Assembly: GCA_029932445.1 (NCBI GenBank)
Contig: JAOZQB010000175.1
Coordinates: 1 to 6,059 of the forward strand
DNA: 6,059 nucleotides
Origin: Bacteroidales bacterium
GTDB taxonomy: Bacteria > Bacteroidota > Bacteroidia > Bacteroidales > JAADGE01
Reading direction: 5' to 3'
Position numbers and translations under genes: made by a program. Below the pieces are notes generated by a model. The model had not been told where the DNA came from. It ran no database searches and saw only the letters and a program-made list of their open reading frames with translations. Below are positions 1 through 5,995 of this stretch, one piece after another. Each line of letters starts with the position of its first letter. The stretch's first letter is position 1.

Positions 1-449
1 AAATTAATTCGACGCATTTTATATATTTGAATCGAAATCAGTATTAAAATAGCTCTTACATCGTCCGTAATTGTCAAAAGAAGTTTTATAAAATTGTCGG
101 TTTGTTTCTCGGTTTTTTCAGATTTAATATCGGGAACATTTGATAAACCCTTAAATAATTTCTTGACGGAGTTATTATATTTTTTTTCAAGAGAATCCGT
201 ATGTTCTTTTCTGTGTTTATTAAGGACAAATATAATTGCGGTAATTACCGATATTATACCTGTTCCTGTCTCATTCAGTAAAATCTCTGCAATTTCTCCT
301 GCTGATTCTAATTCAGCTTCTTTTTTACGATTAAGAAATAAATTCAAATCTTCGGATACCAATTTTATTTGATCTTTCATTTTCTCATCATCACTTAACT
401 CATATAATCTGTTAATAATTTGAGAAATTTTTAAATCTTTTTTTTCCAT
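1..449 (-). CDS. RelA/SpoT (RSH) family protein, N-terminal part with degenerate HD domain (partial, runs off window start)
   Basis: An open minus-strand frame starts at ATG 449-447 and runs 149 codons to the window edge without a stop. Residues 62-73 (GTGIISVITAII) and 119-136 (NFIKLLLTITDDVRAILI) follow the RSH N-terminal pattern, which I recall as GLGTTSIVAALLHDVVED and then NFRKMLLTLSDDVRVILIKLADRLHNMR. The register between them (LEKKYNNSVKKLFKGLSNV, residues 87-105) matches the family's helix ending in DGLTKI. The residues that bind Mn2+ in active ppGpp hydrolases appear replaced: the early HP histidine is lost in residues 46-52, the HD pair is FV (74-75), and the Asp of the ADRLHNMR helix is absent in SIQIYKMR. 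Family knowledge says such RSHs usually keep only (p)ppGpp synthesis, through a synthetase domain that would lie beyond the window. The assignment rests on alignment from memory. A diverged RSH is by far the best fit, but the complete gene is not visible. It diverges from the secreted-protein gene across 66 bp. Confidence 0.72.
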   Translation of the reverse strand, partial: MEKKDLKISQIINRLYELSDDEKMKDQIKLVSEDLNLFLNRKKEAELESAGEIAEILLNETGTGIISVITAIIFVLNKHRKEHTDSLEKKYNNSVKKLFKGLSNVPDIKSEKTEKQTDNFIKLLLTITDDVRAILILISIQIYKMRRIN

Positions 450-477
450 GCAAATTCTCTTAATTGATAGTTTTTTG

Positions 478-485
478 TAAAATTA
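478..485 (-). promoter_or_regulatory. Possible -7 element for the RSH-like gene
   Basis: Read on the minus strand this is TAATTTTA, seven of eight positions of the Bacteroidota -7 consensus TAnnTTTG. It lies 28 bp before the ATG of the RSH-like gene. No convincing TTG element sits about 20 bp further upstream. In DNA this AT-rich such a match can arise by chance, so support is weak. Confidence 0.25.
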
Positions 486-488
486 TAT

Positions 489-496
489 TAATTTTG
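489..496 (+). promoter_or_regulatory. -7 promoter element (TAnnTTTG) for the secreted-protein gene
   Basis: The sequence TAATTTTG is an exact match to the Bacteroidota sigma-70-type -7 element TAnnTTTG. It ends 19 bp before the TTG start at 516, so the 5' leader would be only about a dozen bases. A weak TTG at 464-466 lies at about the right distance (22 bp) for the -33 element. The position supports the 516 start. Confidence 0.45.
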
Positions 497-515
497 CGTT
501 CTAAAATAAAATAAC

Positions 516-938
516 TTGAAAACGCTTCTTTTTATTTTTATTACCGGCATTTCTTTTTTTTCATTTCCTGATACAGAAAGAAAAATAACAGCCGAACTTG
601 CAAATATAGAATATTATTCAAAAGGAATTTGCAAGGACTCCTCTTTCGTTTATGTTCGTGTTCTCTATAAAGTCAGAGGAGAAAAGTCCGAACGACTTAA
701 GATGAAACATGATTTTCAGAACGGAATTACCTCTACAATGCCTGTTACGGAAATTGATAAAAAAGGGAACTTTGTTTTTGGATTTTGTTTAGGGCATTCA
801 GAAACGAAAGAATTTTCTACGACTTTTATATCGACAAACGGTAAATCAAGCAACGAAATAAATGTGAAAATTGATGTCATTCATGCAGATATTATTTCAG
901 GAACAGCTCCTCATACCATAAAATGCAAAAAGCAATAG
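516..938 (+). CDS. Small secreted protein of unknown function (TTG start)
   Basis: This 140-residue protein is not one I recognise. The N-terminus (M-K-T then LLFIFITGISFFSF) is a typical Sec signal peptide of about 18-20 residues, with one lysine before the hydrophobic core. There is no lipobox cysteine, so it is probably soluble in the periplasm or exported. The mature part reads as alternating beta strands (FVYVRVLYKV at 44-53, GNFVFGFCLG at 84-93, NEINVKIDVI at 113-122), which suggests a small Ig-like beta sandwich; that is an inference. Cysteines are at 39, 91 and 137, an odd number, so one may be unpaired. TTG is chosen as start because the frame meets a stop at 489-491 upstream with no ATG between, and the next in-frame ATG (residue 63) would remove the signal peptide. 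An exact -7 element lies just upstream. The Rrf2 gene follows 75 bp later on the same strand. Confidence 0.7.
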   Translation: MKTLLFIFITGISFFSFPDTERKITAELANIEYYSKGICKDSSFVYVRVLYKVRGEKSERLKMKHDFQNGITSTMPVTEIDKKGNFVFGFCLGHSETKEFSTTFISTNGKSSNEINVKIDVIHADIISGTAPHTIKCKKQ

Positions 939-1013
939 GTTTTTATGTTTTTTTGAAACTTATTTGATTAAATTCCGTATTGAATAAATGAAGTATAAAC
1001 TTAAGTATATGAT

Positions 1014-1415
1014 ATGAGTTCAATCGTAAGATTTTCGGAAGCAGCTTCAATTGCCGTTCACGGTGTAATTTTAGTTGCCAAATCGGATAAATTTTTAAAT
1101 GTTACTAAAATTGCTGATGTAATCGGTGCTTCAAAGCATCATGTTGCGAAAATAATGCAACGCCTAACAAAAGACGGTATAATAAAATCAATGAGAGGAC
1201 CTACCGGCGGTTTTATTTTAACAAAAAAACCTGAAGAAATTTCATTTTTGGATTTGTATGAATCCGTTGAAGGGAAAGTAACTATTGATGAATGTCCTTT
1301 TCACAGACAGGAAATATGCACTTTTGAAAAATGTATTTTAAATAATATCACACCTAAAATGACAAAAGATTTTATTCGATATATGGAGAAGCAGTTTGTT
1401 TCGGACTATATATAA
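1014..1415 (+). CDS. Rrf2-family transcriptional regulator, probably Fe-S binding
   Basis: This 133-residue protein has the normal length and layout of Rrf2-family DNA-binding regulators (IscR, NsrR, RsrR and relatives). The N-terminal helix reads RFSEAASIAVHGVILVA (6-22). The winged helix-turn-helix spans about 28-70, with LNVTKIADVIGASKHHVAKI as helix-turn-helix and the family wing RGPTGGFIL at 61-69. The dimerisation helix and cluster loop follow, with Cys94, Cys102 and Cys107 (C-x7-C-x4-C). IscR and NsrR hold a [2Fe-2S] or [4Fe-4S] cluster on three such cysteines and sense Fe-S status, nitric oxide or redox state. The same sensing role is inferred here; the cluster type and targets cannot be read from sequence. 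No iron-sulfur assembly, hydrogenase or nitrosative-stress gene lies next to it, so it may act on distant genes. It is convergent with prc across a 32-bp gap filled by a hairpin, and the stem begins at its stop codon. Confidence 0.9.
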   Translation: MSSIVRFSEAASIAVHGVILVAKSDKFLNVTKIADVIGASKHHVAKIMQRLTKDGIIKSMRGPTGGFILTKKPEEISFLDLYESVEGKVTIDECPFHRQEICTFEKCILNNITPKMTKDFIRYMEKQFVSDYI

Positions 1416-1446
1416 AAAATCGGCACTTTTATCGGTGCCGATTTTT
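1415..1446. terminator. Bidirectional intrinsic terminator between the Rrf2 gene and prc
   Basis: A perfect 12-bp inverted repeat (AAAAATCGGCAC at 1415-1426 and GTGCCGATTTTT at 1435-1446) encloses an 8-base loop. It has a GC-rich core and A/T tracts on both flanks, so a U-run follows the hairpin in either direction. It fills the gap between two convergent stop codons: the last base of the Rrf2 TAA is the first base of the stem, and the prc stop begins at 1450 on the minus strand. This is the classic shape of a shared Rho-independent terminator. Confidence 0.9.
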
Positions 1447-1447
1447 T

Positions 1448-3541
1448 TTATTTGTTCATATCCGAAACAATTTGAAATGTTTCATTAATATAAATATCTT
1501 TTTTTAAATTCTTAAACCAAGAAACAACTCTTTCGGTTTTTACGGAATCAGAATAAATAACAGTTGAATCTGCAGACGGAACATAAAATTTCAGGTTTGA
1601 AATTTTATTATCGGCATTTTTAAATCGCTTGCTGAATTGATTTCGCTCTTCGGAATTCTTTTTATATTGATTCAAATTTAAACTTGCATATTCCTTATCT
1701 CCGTAGTATTTCATTTTATCGGCATACGATTTTATAATATTAAAAGAAGAATCCGAAGAAACTCTTTTATCACTTTCTGATTTTAATAGGGCAAGATTAT
1801 ATTTTGTTTTAAAATTTTTGTATTCTGCTTTCGGAATTTCATCCCATGGCATCGGATTATCCAAATCTTTTTCACCCATATCAAGTTTTGCATAAGCATC
1901 GGGAAACACAATATCCGACTCAACTCCTTTTAATTGCGTAGCACCGCCGTTAATACGATAAAATTTTTGAATGGTTAATTTTAAATCACCGAGCGGTTTT
2001 AAATTATCATTACCTTTTACCATTCTGTCAAAAGGCAAGAATCGTTGAACCGTTCCTTTTCCGAATGTATGTTCACTTCCTACAATAATTCCTCTTCCGT
2101 AATCTTGAATAGCTGCTGCCGTAATTTCAGATGCCGAAGCACTGAATTCATTAACCATGATAACTAAATTATCATCATATAAAACGGAGCTGTCTTCATC
2201 TTTCAGAATTCTCGGCATTCCGTATCTGTTTTTTACTTGAACTACCGGTCCGTCTTTTATAAAGAAACCGACAATATCAATGGCATCCTGCAATGAACCG
2301 CCGCCGTTATTTCTTAAATCTAAAATGATTCCGTTAATATTTTCATTTTTGAGTTTTAAAATTTCTTTTTTTATATCATCGGCACTTCTTCGACCGTTTT
2401 TATTTTTAAAATCGGCATAGAAAGACGGTAAATAAATATATCCGGTTTTGTTTCCGGTAATACTGTCTGTAATTATGACAGATTTTGCAAAGGTTTCTTC
2501 CAAAATAATAACATCACGAATAATCGGAATAACTTTAATGCTGCCGTCAGCTTTTTTAACCGTCAGTCGAACTTCCGTTCCTTTTTTCCCTCGAATCATC
2601 TCAATCGCTTTGTCAAGGCGCATATCTACCACATCAACAGGTTCTTCATCACCTTGTGCAACTTTAATAATTTTATCCCCGACTTCCAAATCGCCTTGTT
2701 TCCAACAGGGACTTCCCGCAATTATTTTCACTACTTTTATATAGGCATTCGGTTGAGAAAGTTGTGCTCCTATGCCTTCTAATTTTCCGGAAATTTGTAT
2801 GTCGAAATTTTCTTTGTCTTTCGGCGGAAAATAACCCGTATGCGGTCCGAAATAGCCGGTCATTGAATTAAAATACATGCTTAACAAATCATTTTCATCT
2901 ACTTTTGAAACTCGGTGAAACCAGTCATCATAAGTCTTTTTAACTTCTTCAACGGCTTTTTTACGGAGTGAATCAATCGGTTTTATTTCTATGCTTGTAT
3001 CCTTATTAATTTTTGCATCTTCCTGTATTTTAATTTTATCTGCAAGTTTTATTAATACGGAATATTTTAAATATTGCCGCCAATACTTTTTTAACTCTTT
3101 TGTATCCGAAGCAAAATGTTTTTTATCCGAATCCAGCTGAATTGAATCTTTTTTCGAAAAATCAAAGGATTTTTTTAAGGCATCATCAATATACTTTTTA
3201 ACATCACTTATTCTTTTAATATAAGTGTCTTTTGTAAGTTTAAAAAAAGTAAAATCATCACTTATAACTTGATCGTCTATTTTATATTTATATTCTGCAA
3301 ATTCATTAACATCCGATTGTAAAAAGAAACGTTTATTATAATCTAACTTTTGCAAATACATTTTATAGACTTGTTCAGAAAAATCATTATCAATTTTTTT
3401 ATTCGAATAATGATATCTGGTTAAGCCTTCTTTTATAAGATCCAAAATTAACTTATCCTTTTCGCTGTCTGAATTATCAGCTGAAAATGAGAACAGTAAT
3501 CCGACAAAGAATACTGATATTAAAAGATTTAATTTATTCAT
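1448..3541 (-). CDS. prc: Tail-specific (carboxy-terminal processing) protease Prc/Tsp, peptidase family S41
   Basis: This 697-residue protein is close to the 682 residues of E. coli Prc, a periplasmic protease that trims or degrades proteins from their C-termini and helps control cell-wall hydrolases and lipoproteins. A signal peptide spans about 1-21 (LLISVFFVGLLFSFSA). The N-terminal helical region runs to about 245 and ends in the family motif FGPHTGYFPP (231-240). A PDZ domain at about 252-338 begins KLEGIGAQL and contains SPCWKQGDLEVGD. The S41 core at about 365-505 contains GIILDLRNNGGGSL and NEFSASASEI. By comparison with E. coli Prc the catalytic residues are Ser469, Asp480 and Lys495. 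Serine to lysine is 26 residues here against 25 in E. coli, from one extra residue in GSEHTFGKG. The C-terminal extension, with NPMPWDEIP at 562-570, matches long Prc rather than short CtpA-type enzymes. All key residues are present. It is transcribed away from the TAAGGTT-box region and ends at the shared terminator. Confidence 0.95.
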   Translation of the reverse strand: MNKLNLLISVFFVGLLFSFSADNSDSEKDKLILDLIKEGLTRYHYSNKKIDNDFSEQVYKMYLQKLDYNKRFFLQSDVNEFAEYKYKIDDQVISDDFTFFKLTKDTYIKRISDVKKYIDDALKKSFDFSKKDSIQLDSDKKHFASDTKELKKYWRQYLKYSVLIKLADKIKIQEDAKINKDTSIEIKPIDSLRKKAVEEVKKTYDDWFHRVSKVDENDLLSMYFNSMTGYFGPHTGYFPPKDKENFDIQISGKLEGIGAQLSQPNAYIKVVKIIAGSPCWKQGDLEVGDKIIKVAQGDEEPVDVVDMRLDKAIEMIRGKKGTEVRLTVKKADGSIKVIPIIRDVIILEETFAKSVIITDSITGNKTGYIYLPSFYADFKNKNGRRSADDIKKEILKLKNENINGIILDLRNNGGGSLQDAIDIVGFFIKDGPVVQVKNRYGMPRILKDEDSSVLYDDNLVIMVNEFSASASEITAAAIQDYGRGIIVGSEHTFGKGTVQRFLPFDRMVKGNDNLKPLGDLKLTIQKFYRINGGATQLKGVESDIVFPDAYAKLDMGEKDLDNPMPWDEIPKAEYKNFKTKYNLALLKSESDKRVSSDSSFNIIKSYADKMKYYGDKEYASLNLNQYKKNSEERNQFSKRFKNADNKISNLKFYVPSADSTVIYSDSVKTERVVSWFKNLKKDIYINETFQIVSDMNK

Positions 3542-3617
3542 AATTTATATTTGTTGGGTCTGTGTTGTTTGTAACGGGTAACTAAATATCTAAAATACAA
3601 TTAAAAAAGAATAAAGT

Positions 3618-3755
3618 AATAAGGTTTTTATTTTTCAACATTATTTCTACTAAGGTTAAAATAATATATAAGGTTTTATTTGTTGTCTTATAAACCTTAT
3701 TTACAGTTTTTTAACCTTAACAGAAAAAGATTTACTCGGTTTTCAAAACCTTATT
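3618..3755. repeat. Cluster of six TAAGGTT boxes forming three nested inverted repeats
   Basis: The heptamer TAAGGTT occurs at 3620-3626, 3651-3657 and 3669-3675, and its complement AACCTTA at 3693-3699, 3713-3719 and 3747-3753. The boxes pair as perfect inverted repeats: 3618-3628 with 3745-3755 (11 bp), 3651-3661 with 3709-3719 (11 bp), and 3668-3676 with 3692-3700 (9 bp). The three pairs share nearly one centre (3684 to 3686.5). Sequence between the boxes does not pair, so this looks more like a set of protein-binding sites than one long hairpin. I noticed no other copy of the heptamer in the window. It lies in the 339-bp divergent region between prc and the glycosylase gene, which holds no gene I can support. 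Regulator binding is inferred. A decayed small repeat element is an alternative. Confidence 0.75.
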
Positions 3756-3832
3756 CCCTTAATTAAGAAAAGGTATTTGTAAAATAATCAACCCACTTTA
3801 TTTAACATATAACCTATTTGTTGAATTATCAA

Positions 3833-3847
3833 ACTCAATAATTGAGT
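3833..3847. promoter_or_regulatory. 15-bp palindrome, candidate operator upstream of the glycosylase promoter
   Basis: ACTCAATAATTGAGT is a perfect palindrome of 7-bp arms around a central A. It ends 9 bp before the -7 element at 3857 and so overlaps the region where the -33 element should be. A dimeric repressor bound here would be expected to block the promoter of the glycosylase-fmt pair. The binding protein is unknown. Confidence 0.4.
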
Positions 3848-3856
3848 CTTTTATTT

Positions 3857-3864
3857 TATATTTG
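3857..3864 (+). promoter_or_regulatory. -7 promoter element (TAnnTTTG) for the glycosylase-fmt operon
   Basis: TATATTTG matches the Bacteroidota -7 consensus exactly and lies 16 bp before the ATG at 3881. No good TTG occurs at the usual distance upstream, where a palindrome lies instead. That would fit a regulated or activator-dependent promoter. Confidence 0.5.
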
Positions 3865-3880
3865 CCTGAAATTTTAAGAA

Positions 3881-4363
3881 ATGCATTCATATTCATTTCC
3901 GCCGATTGCAAACAAAAATGCAAAGATATTAATTTTAGGAACAATGCCGGGAAAAAAATCTTTGGAATTACAAGAATATTACGGCTATAAATATAATGTG
4001 TTTTGGAAAATACTGTTTAATTTATTGAATTCCGATTTTTCGGAAGATTATAATACTAAAAAGAAACTGTTGATTGATAATCATATAGCACTATGGGACA
4101 GTTTGCAATTTTGTTTCAGGAAAGGCAGTGCCGATGCTGATATTAAAGATGAGATACCGAATGATTTTAAAACTTTTTTTAAAGATTATCCGACTGTCAA
4201 ACATGTTTATTTTAACGGAACTGCTGCAATGAACTATTATAAAAAATACGTCCGATACGGAAAAAGCTTAAGTTTTTATCAACTTCCTTCCACGAGTCCT
4301 GCAAATGCACGTATGTCATTCGAAGAAAAGTTGAATAAATGGCGTGTAATAATTGATAATTAA
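3881..4363 (+). CDS. DNA-deoxyinosine (hypoxanthine-DNA) glycosylase-like protein, uracil-DNA glycosylase superfamily
   Basis: This 160-residue protein matches the HDG family (family 6) of the uracil-DNA glycosylase superfamily in length and motifs. Members remove hypoxanthine, the deamination product of adenine, from DNA in the cytoplasm and so start base-excision repair. The first motif region is ILILGTMPGKKSLELQEYYG, then YKYNVFWKIL (36-45). Asn39 lies at the place of the asparagine reported as important in the archaeal HDG. The middle region IALWDSLQFCFRKGSADADI (69-88) followed by PNDF (93-96) is characteristic of the family. The second motif is LPSTSPANA (135-143). The first motif departs from the common YYGHPRNxFW by having YK for HP before the asparagine neighbourhood, so exact substrate preference is uncertain. 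It ends in tandem TAA stops and is followed 6 bp later by fmt, which suggests one transcript from the -7 element at 3857. Confidence 0.85.
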   Translation: MHSYSFPPIANKNAKILILGTMPGKKSLELQEYYGYKYNVFWKILFNLLNSDFSEDYNTKKKLLIDNHIALWDSLQFCFRKGSADADIKDEIPNDFKTFFKDYPTVKHVYFNGTAAMNYYKKYVRYGKSLSFYQLPSTSPANARMSFEEKLNKWRVIIDN

Positions 4364-4369
4364 TAATTG

Positions 4370-5341
4370 ATGAATAAAAATAATTTCAGAATACTATTTA
4401 TGGGAACGCCGGATTTTGCGGTTGAAAGTCTCAAAGTCCTGTATGAAAACGGCTTTAATATCGTTGGTGTGATTACTGCTCCCGATAAACCTGCAGGCAG
4501 AGGGAAAAAAATTCAAATGTCAGCCGTAAAAAAATATGCACTTGAAAATAATTTACGATTATTGCAACCGACAAATTTAAAGAATGCCTTATTCCTTTCA
4601 CAACTAACTGATATACAAGCAGATTTACAAATTGTTGTCGCTTTCAGAATGTTGCCCGAAGCCGTTTGGGCAATGCCGAAATACGGTACAATAAACTTAC
4701 ATGCTTCTCTTTTACCTCAATATCGAGGTGCAGCTCCGATAAATCATGCTATAATAAACGGTGAAACAAAAACCGGTGTAACAACATTTTTTATTGAAAA
4801 AGAAATTGATACAGGAAACATTATTTTTCAGGAGGAAGTTCCCGTTTTACCCGATGAAAATGCCGGTCAATTGCATGATAAATTAATGATAATCGGCGGA
4901 AAACTTATTAAAAAAACGGTTGAAGCTCTTATAAATAAGGAAATAAGTGCCGTTTCTCAAAATAAATTAATAAGCAATGCCGGAGAAATAAAATCGGCTC
5001 CCAAAATTTTTAAAGACGATTGTAAAATCAATTGGCACAATAAAACTCAAACAGTTTATAACTTCATAAGAGGATTAAGTCCCTACCCTGCTGCATGGAC
5101 TGAAATTGCCGATAAAAACGGCAAACACTTTACGCTTAAAATTTATAAAACCGAAAAAATATCGGAAACGCATTCGCACAATCCGGGAACACTTATCTCG
5201 GACAATAAAACATTTATAAAAATCACAACTTCAGACGCTTATATAAATATTTCCGAATTACAACTTCAAGGCAAAAAGCGCATGAATATTAAAGATTTAT
5301 TGAACGGATTTGATATTTCGGGCTTTGTGATTGTTGATTGA
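4370..5341 (+). CDS. fmt: Methionyl-tRNA formyltransferase
   Basis: This 323-residue enzyme transfers a formyl group from 10-formyltetrahydrofolate to Met-tRNAfMet, making the initiator tRNA for bacterial translation in the cytoplasm. The N-terminal catalytic domain starts RILFMGTPDFAVESL (8-22). It carries the loop TAPDKPAGRGKK (36-47) and the signature INLHASLLPQYRGAAPI (108-124). Asn109, His111 and Asp147 (in IDTGN) match the catalytic Asn, His and Asp of E. coli Fmt (106, 108, 144). The C-terminal tRNA-binding domain starts at about 210 (APKIFKDDCKINW) and includes the family stretch FIRGLSPYPAAW (232-243). Length is normal and no key residue is missing. ATG 4370 is preferred over the TTG immediately before it (4367), since both give almost the same protein and ATG is the stronger start. 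It follows the glycosylase gene by 6 bp. fmt often sits beside def, which is not seen here. Confidence 0.97.
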   Translation: MNKNNFRILFMGTPDFAVESLKVLYENGFNIVGVITAPDKPAGRGKKIQMSAVKKYALENNLRLLQPTNLKNALFLSQLTDIQADLQIVVAFRMLPEAVWAMPKYGTINLHASLLPQYRGAAPINHAIINGETKTGVTTFFIEKEIDTGNIIFQEEVPVLPDENAGQLHDKLMIIGGKLIKKTVEALINKEISAVSQNKLISNAGEIKSAPKIFKDDCKINWHNKTQTVYNFIRGLSPYPAAWTEIADKNGKHFTLKIYKTEKISETHSHNPGTLISDNKTFIKITTSDAYINISELQLQGKKRMNIKDLLNGFDISGFVIVD

Positions 5342-5389
5342 TTTGGATTGAAAATATACCTGTTTAGATAACCTGCGTTATAATTCTGT

Positions 5390-5950
5390 TTATGTTTTGT
5401 TATCGGTTTGTTTTTCATAAAAGTTGTATATATTATCCGCTAAATGTCGGACAAATTCATATGCTTCTTTCATTTTGGTCGTATTTGATTCATTAAATGG
5501 TGCATTTAGTTCTAATTTTGAATTATTCGCTTTTGACTCTAATATTAAATTAGAAAAACGATCATTCTTTATAAGAAATTCTCGTATCGGTTTGTCTAAA
5601 ATATTTGATACAAATGTTTTATTGGTACCCTTAATAATGAATTTATTGTCAAATTTATTAATCCCAATTTGATGTTCTTTTAATCCCAATAGTTTCCCTA
5701 TTTTATCCGTCCAATCTTCATTATAAATTAAAAAGTCCAATTTTATATTAAGATTAAAAATGTAATGTATTTTCATAGAAGAAGCTTGACTTATTATGAA
5801 ATGAATTTCACCATTTTTATAAGGCAAATTTAAAATTGTTACACGCCATGAATTCATTCCTCCGATTCCGGGAGCAGTCTTTTTCACTTTAAACGTACCA
5901 TTACGTTCTTTTGCAAAATTCTTTAAATAATCATTTAGTGAAATACTCAT
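5390..5950 (-). CDS. Uncharacterised 186-residue cytosolic protein
   Basis: I do not recognise this family. The protein has no signal peptide, no membrane segment and no cysteine. It begins with a basic stretch, then alternating strands (SWRVTILNLP at 34-43, EIHFIISQ at 48-55, KIHYIFNLNIKLDFLIYN at 60-77). Then come KIGKLLGL (83-90) and a motif FDNKFIIKGTNKTFVSNIL (100-118), and it ends in a helical region from about 157. The 'FD-x-F-hydrophobic-hydrophobic-K-G' run followed by a helix loosely recalls DUF3137-like proteins, but this is a memory-level resemblance, not an assignment. The start ATG at 5950 is the first in-frame ATG; another ATG at 5960 is out of frame. The gene is convergent with fmt (48 bp apart, no strong terminator seen) and lies 45 bp after the stop of another minus-strand gene, with which it may be co-transcribed. 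Confidence 0.72.
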   Translation of the reverse strand: MSISLNDYLKNFAKERNGTFKVKKTAPGIGGMNSWRVTILNLPYKNGEIHFIISQASSMKIHYIFNLNIKLDFLIYNEDWTDKIGKLLGLKEHQIGINKFDNKFIIKGTNKTFVSNILDKPIREFLIKNDRFSNLILESKANNSKLELNAPFNESNTTKMKEAYEFVRHLADNIYNFYEKQTDNKT

Positions 5951-5995
5951 TTTGTCTCATTAATAACCGATAACATACATATATCCGTAACTCAA

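Noticed and set aside
94..372. Plus-strand open frame of 92 codons
   Set aside because: It is antisense to the RSH-like frame, which has recognisable family motifs. Its product looks like a shadow rich in Phe, Ser and Leu with no motif.
999..1006. Palindrome ACTTAAGT just upstream of the Rrf2 start, a possible autoregulatory operator
   Set aside because: It has only 8 bp and does not extend cleanly. Such palindromes are frequent by chance in AT-rich DNA, and it does not resemble known IscR or NsrR sites.
2448..2744. Plus-strand open frame of 98 codons inside prc
   Set aside because: It lies wholly antisense to the PDZ and adjoining S41 coding region of prc and has no promoter or motif of its own.
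3590..3597. Minus-strand TATTTTAG as a -7 element for prc
   Set aside because: It differs from TAnnTTTG at one of the six fixed positions and has no matching upstream TTG at proper spacing. It is not strong enough to list as the prc promoter.
3618..3755. Reading the TAAGGTT cluster as one long hairpin RNA, CRISPR array or replication origin
   Set aside because: Sequence between the paired boxes is not complementary, repeats are too short and in both orientations for a CRISPR array, and no DnaA boxes (TTATCCACA) are visible.
3758..3767. Palindrome CTTAATTAAG beside the TAAGGTT cluster
   Set aside because: It is short, built mostly of A and T, and does not share the box motif, so chance is a sufficient explanation.
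5368..5381. Small hairpin ATAAC-CTGC-GTTAT between fmt and the convergent gene
   Set aside because: The stem is only 5 bp and AT-rich, with no clear U-run in either direction. It is too weak to call a terminator.
5424..5672. Plus-strand open frame of 82 codons
   Set aside because: It is antisense to the 186-residue protein gene, which is longer and has a more protein-like composition.
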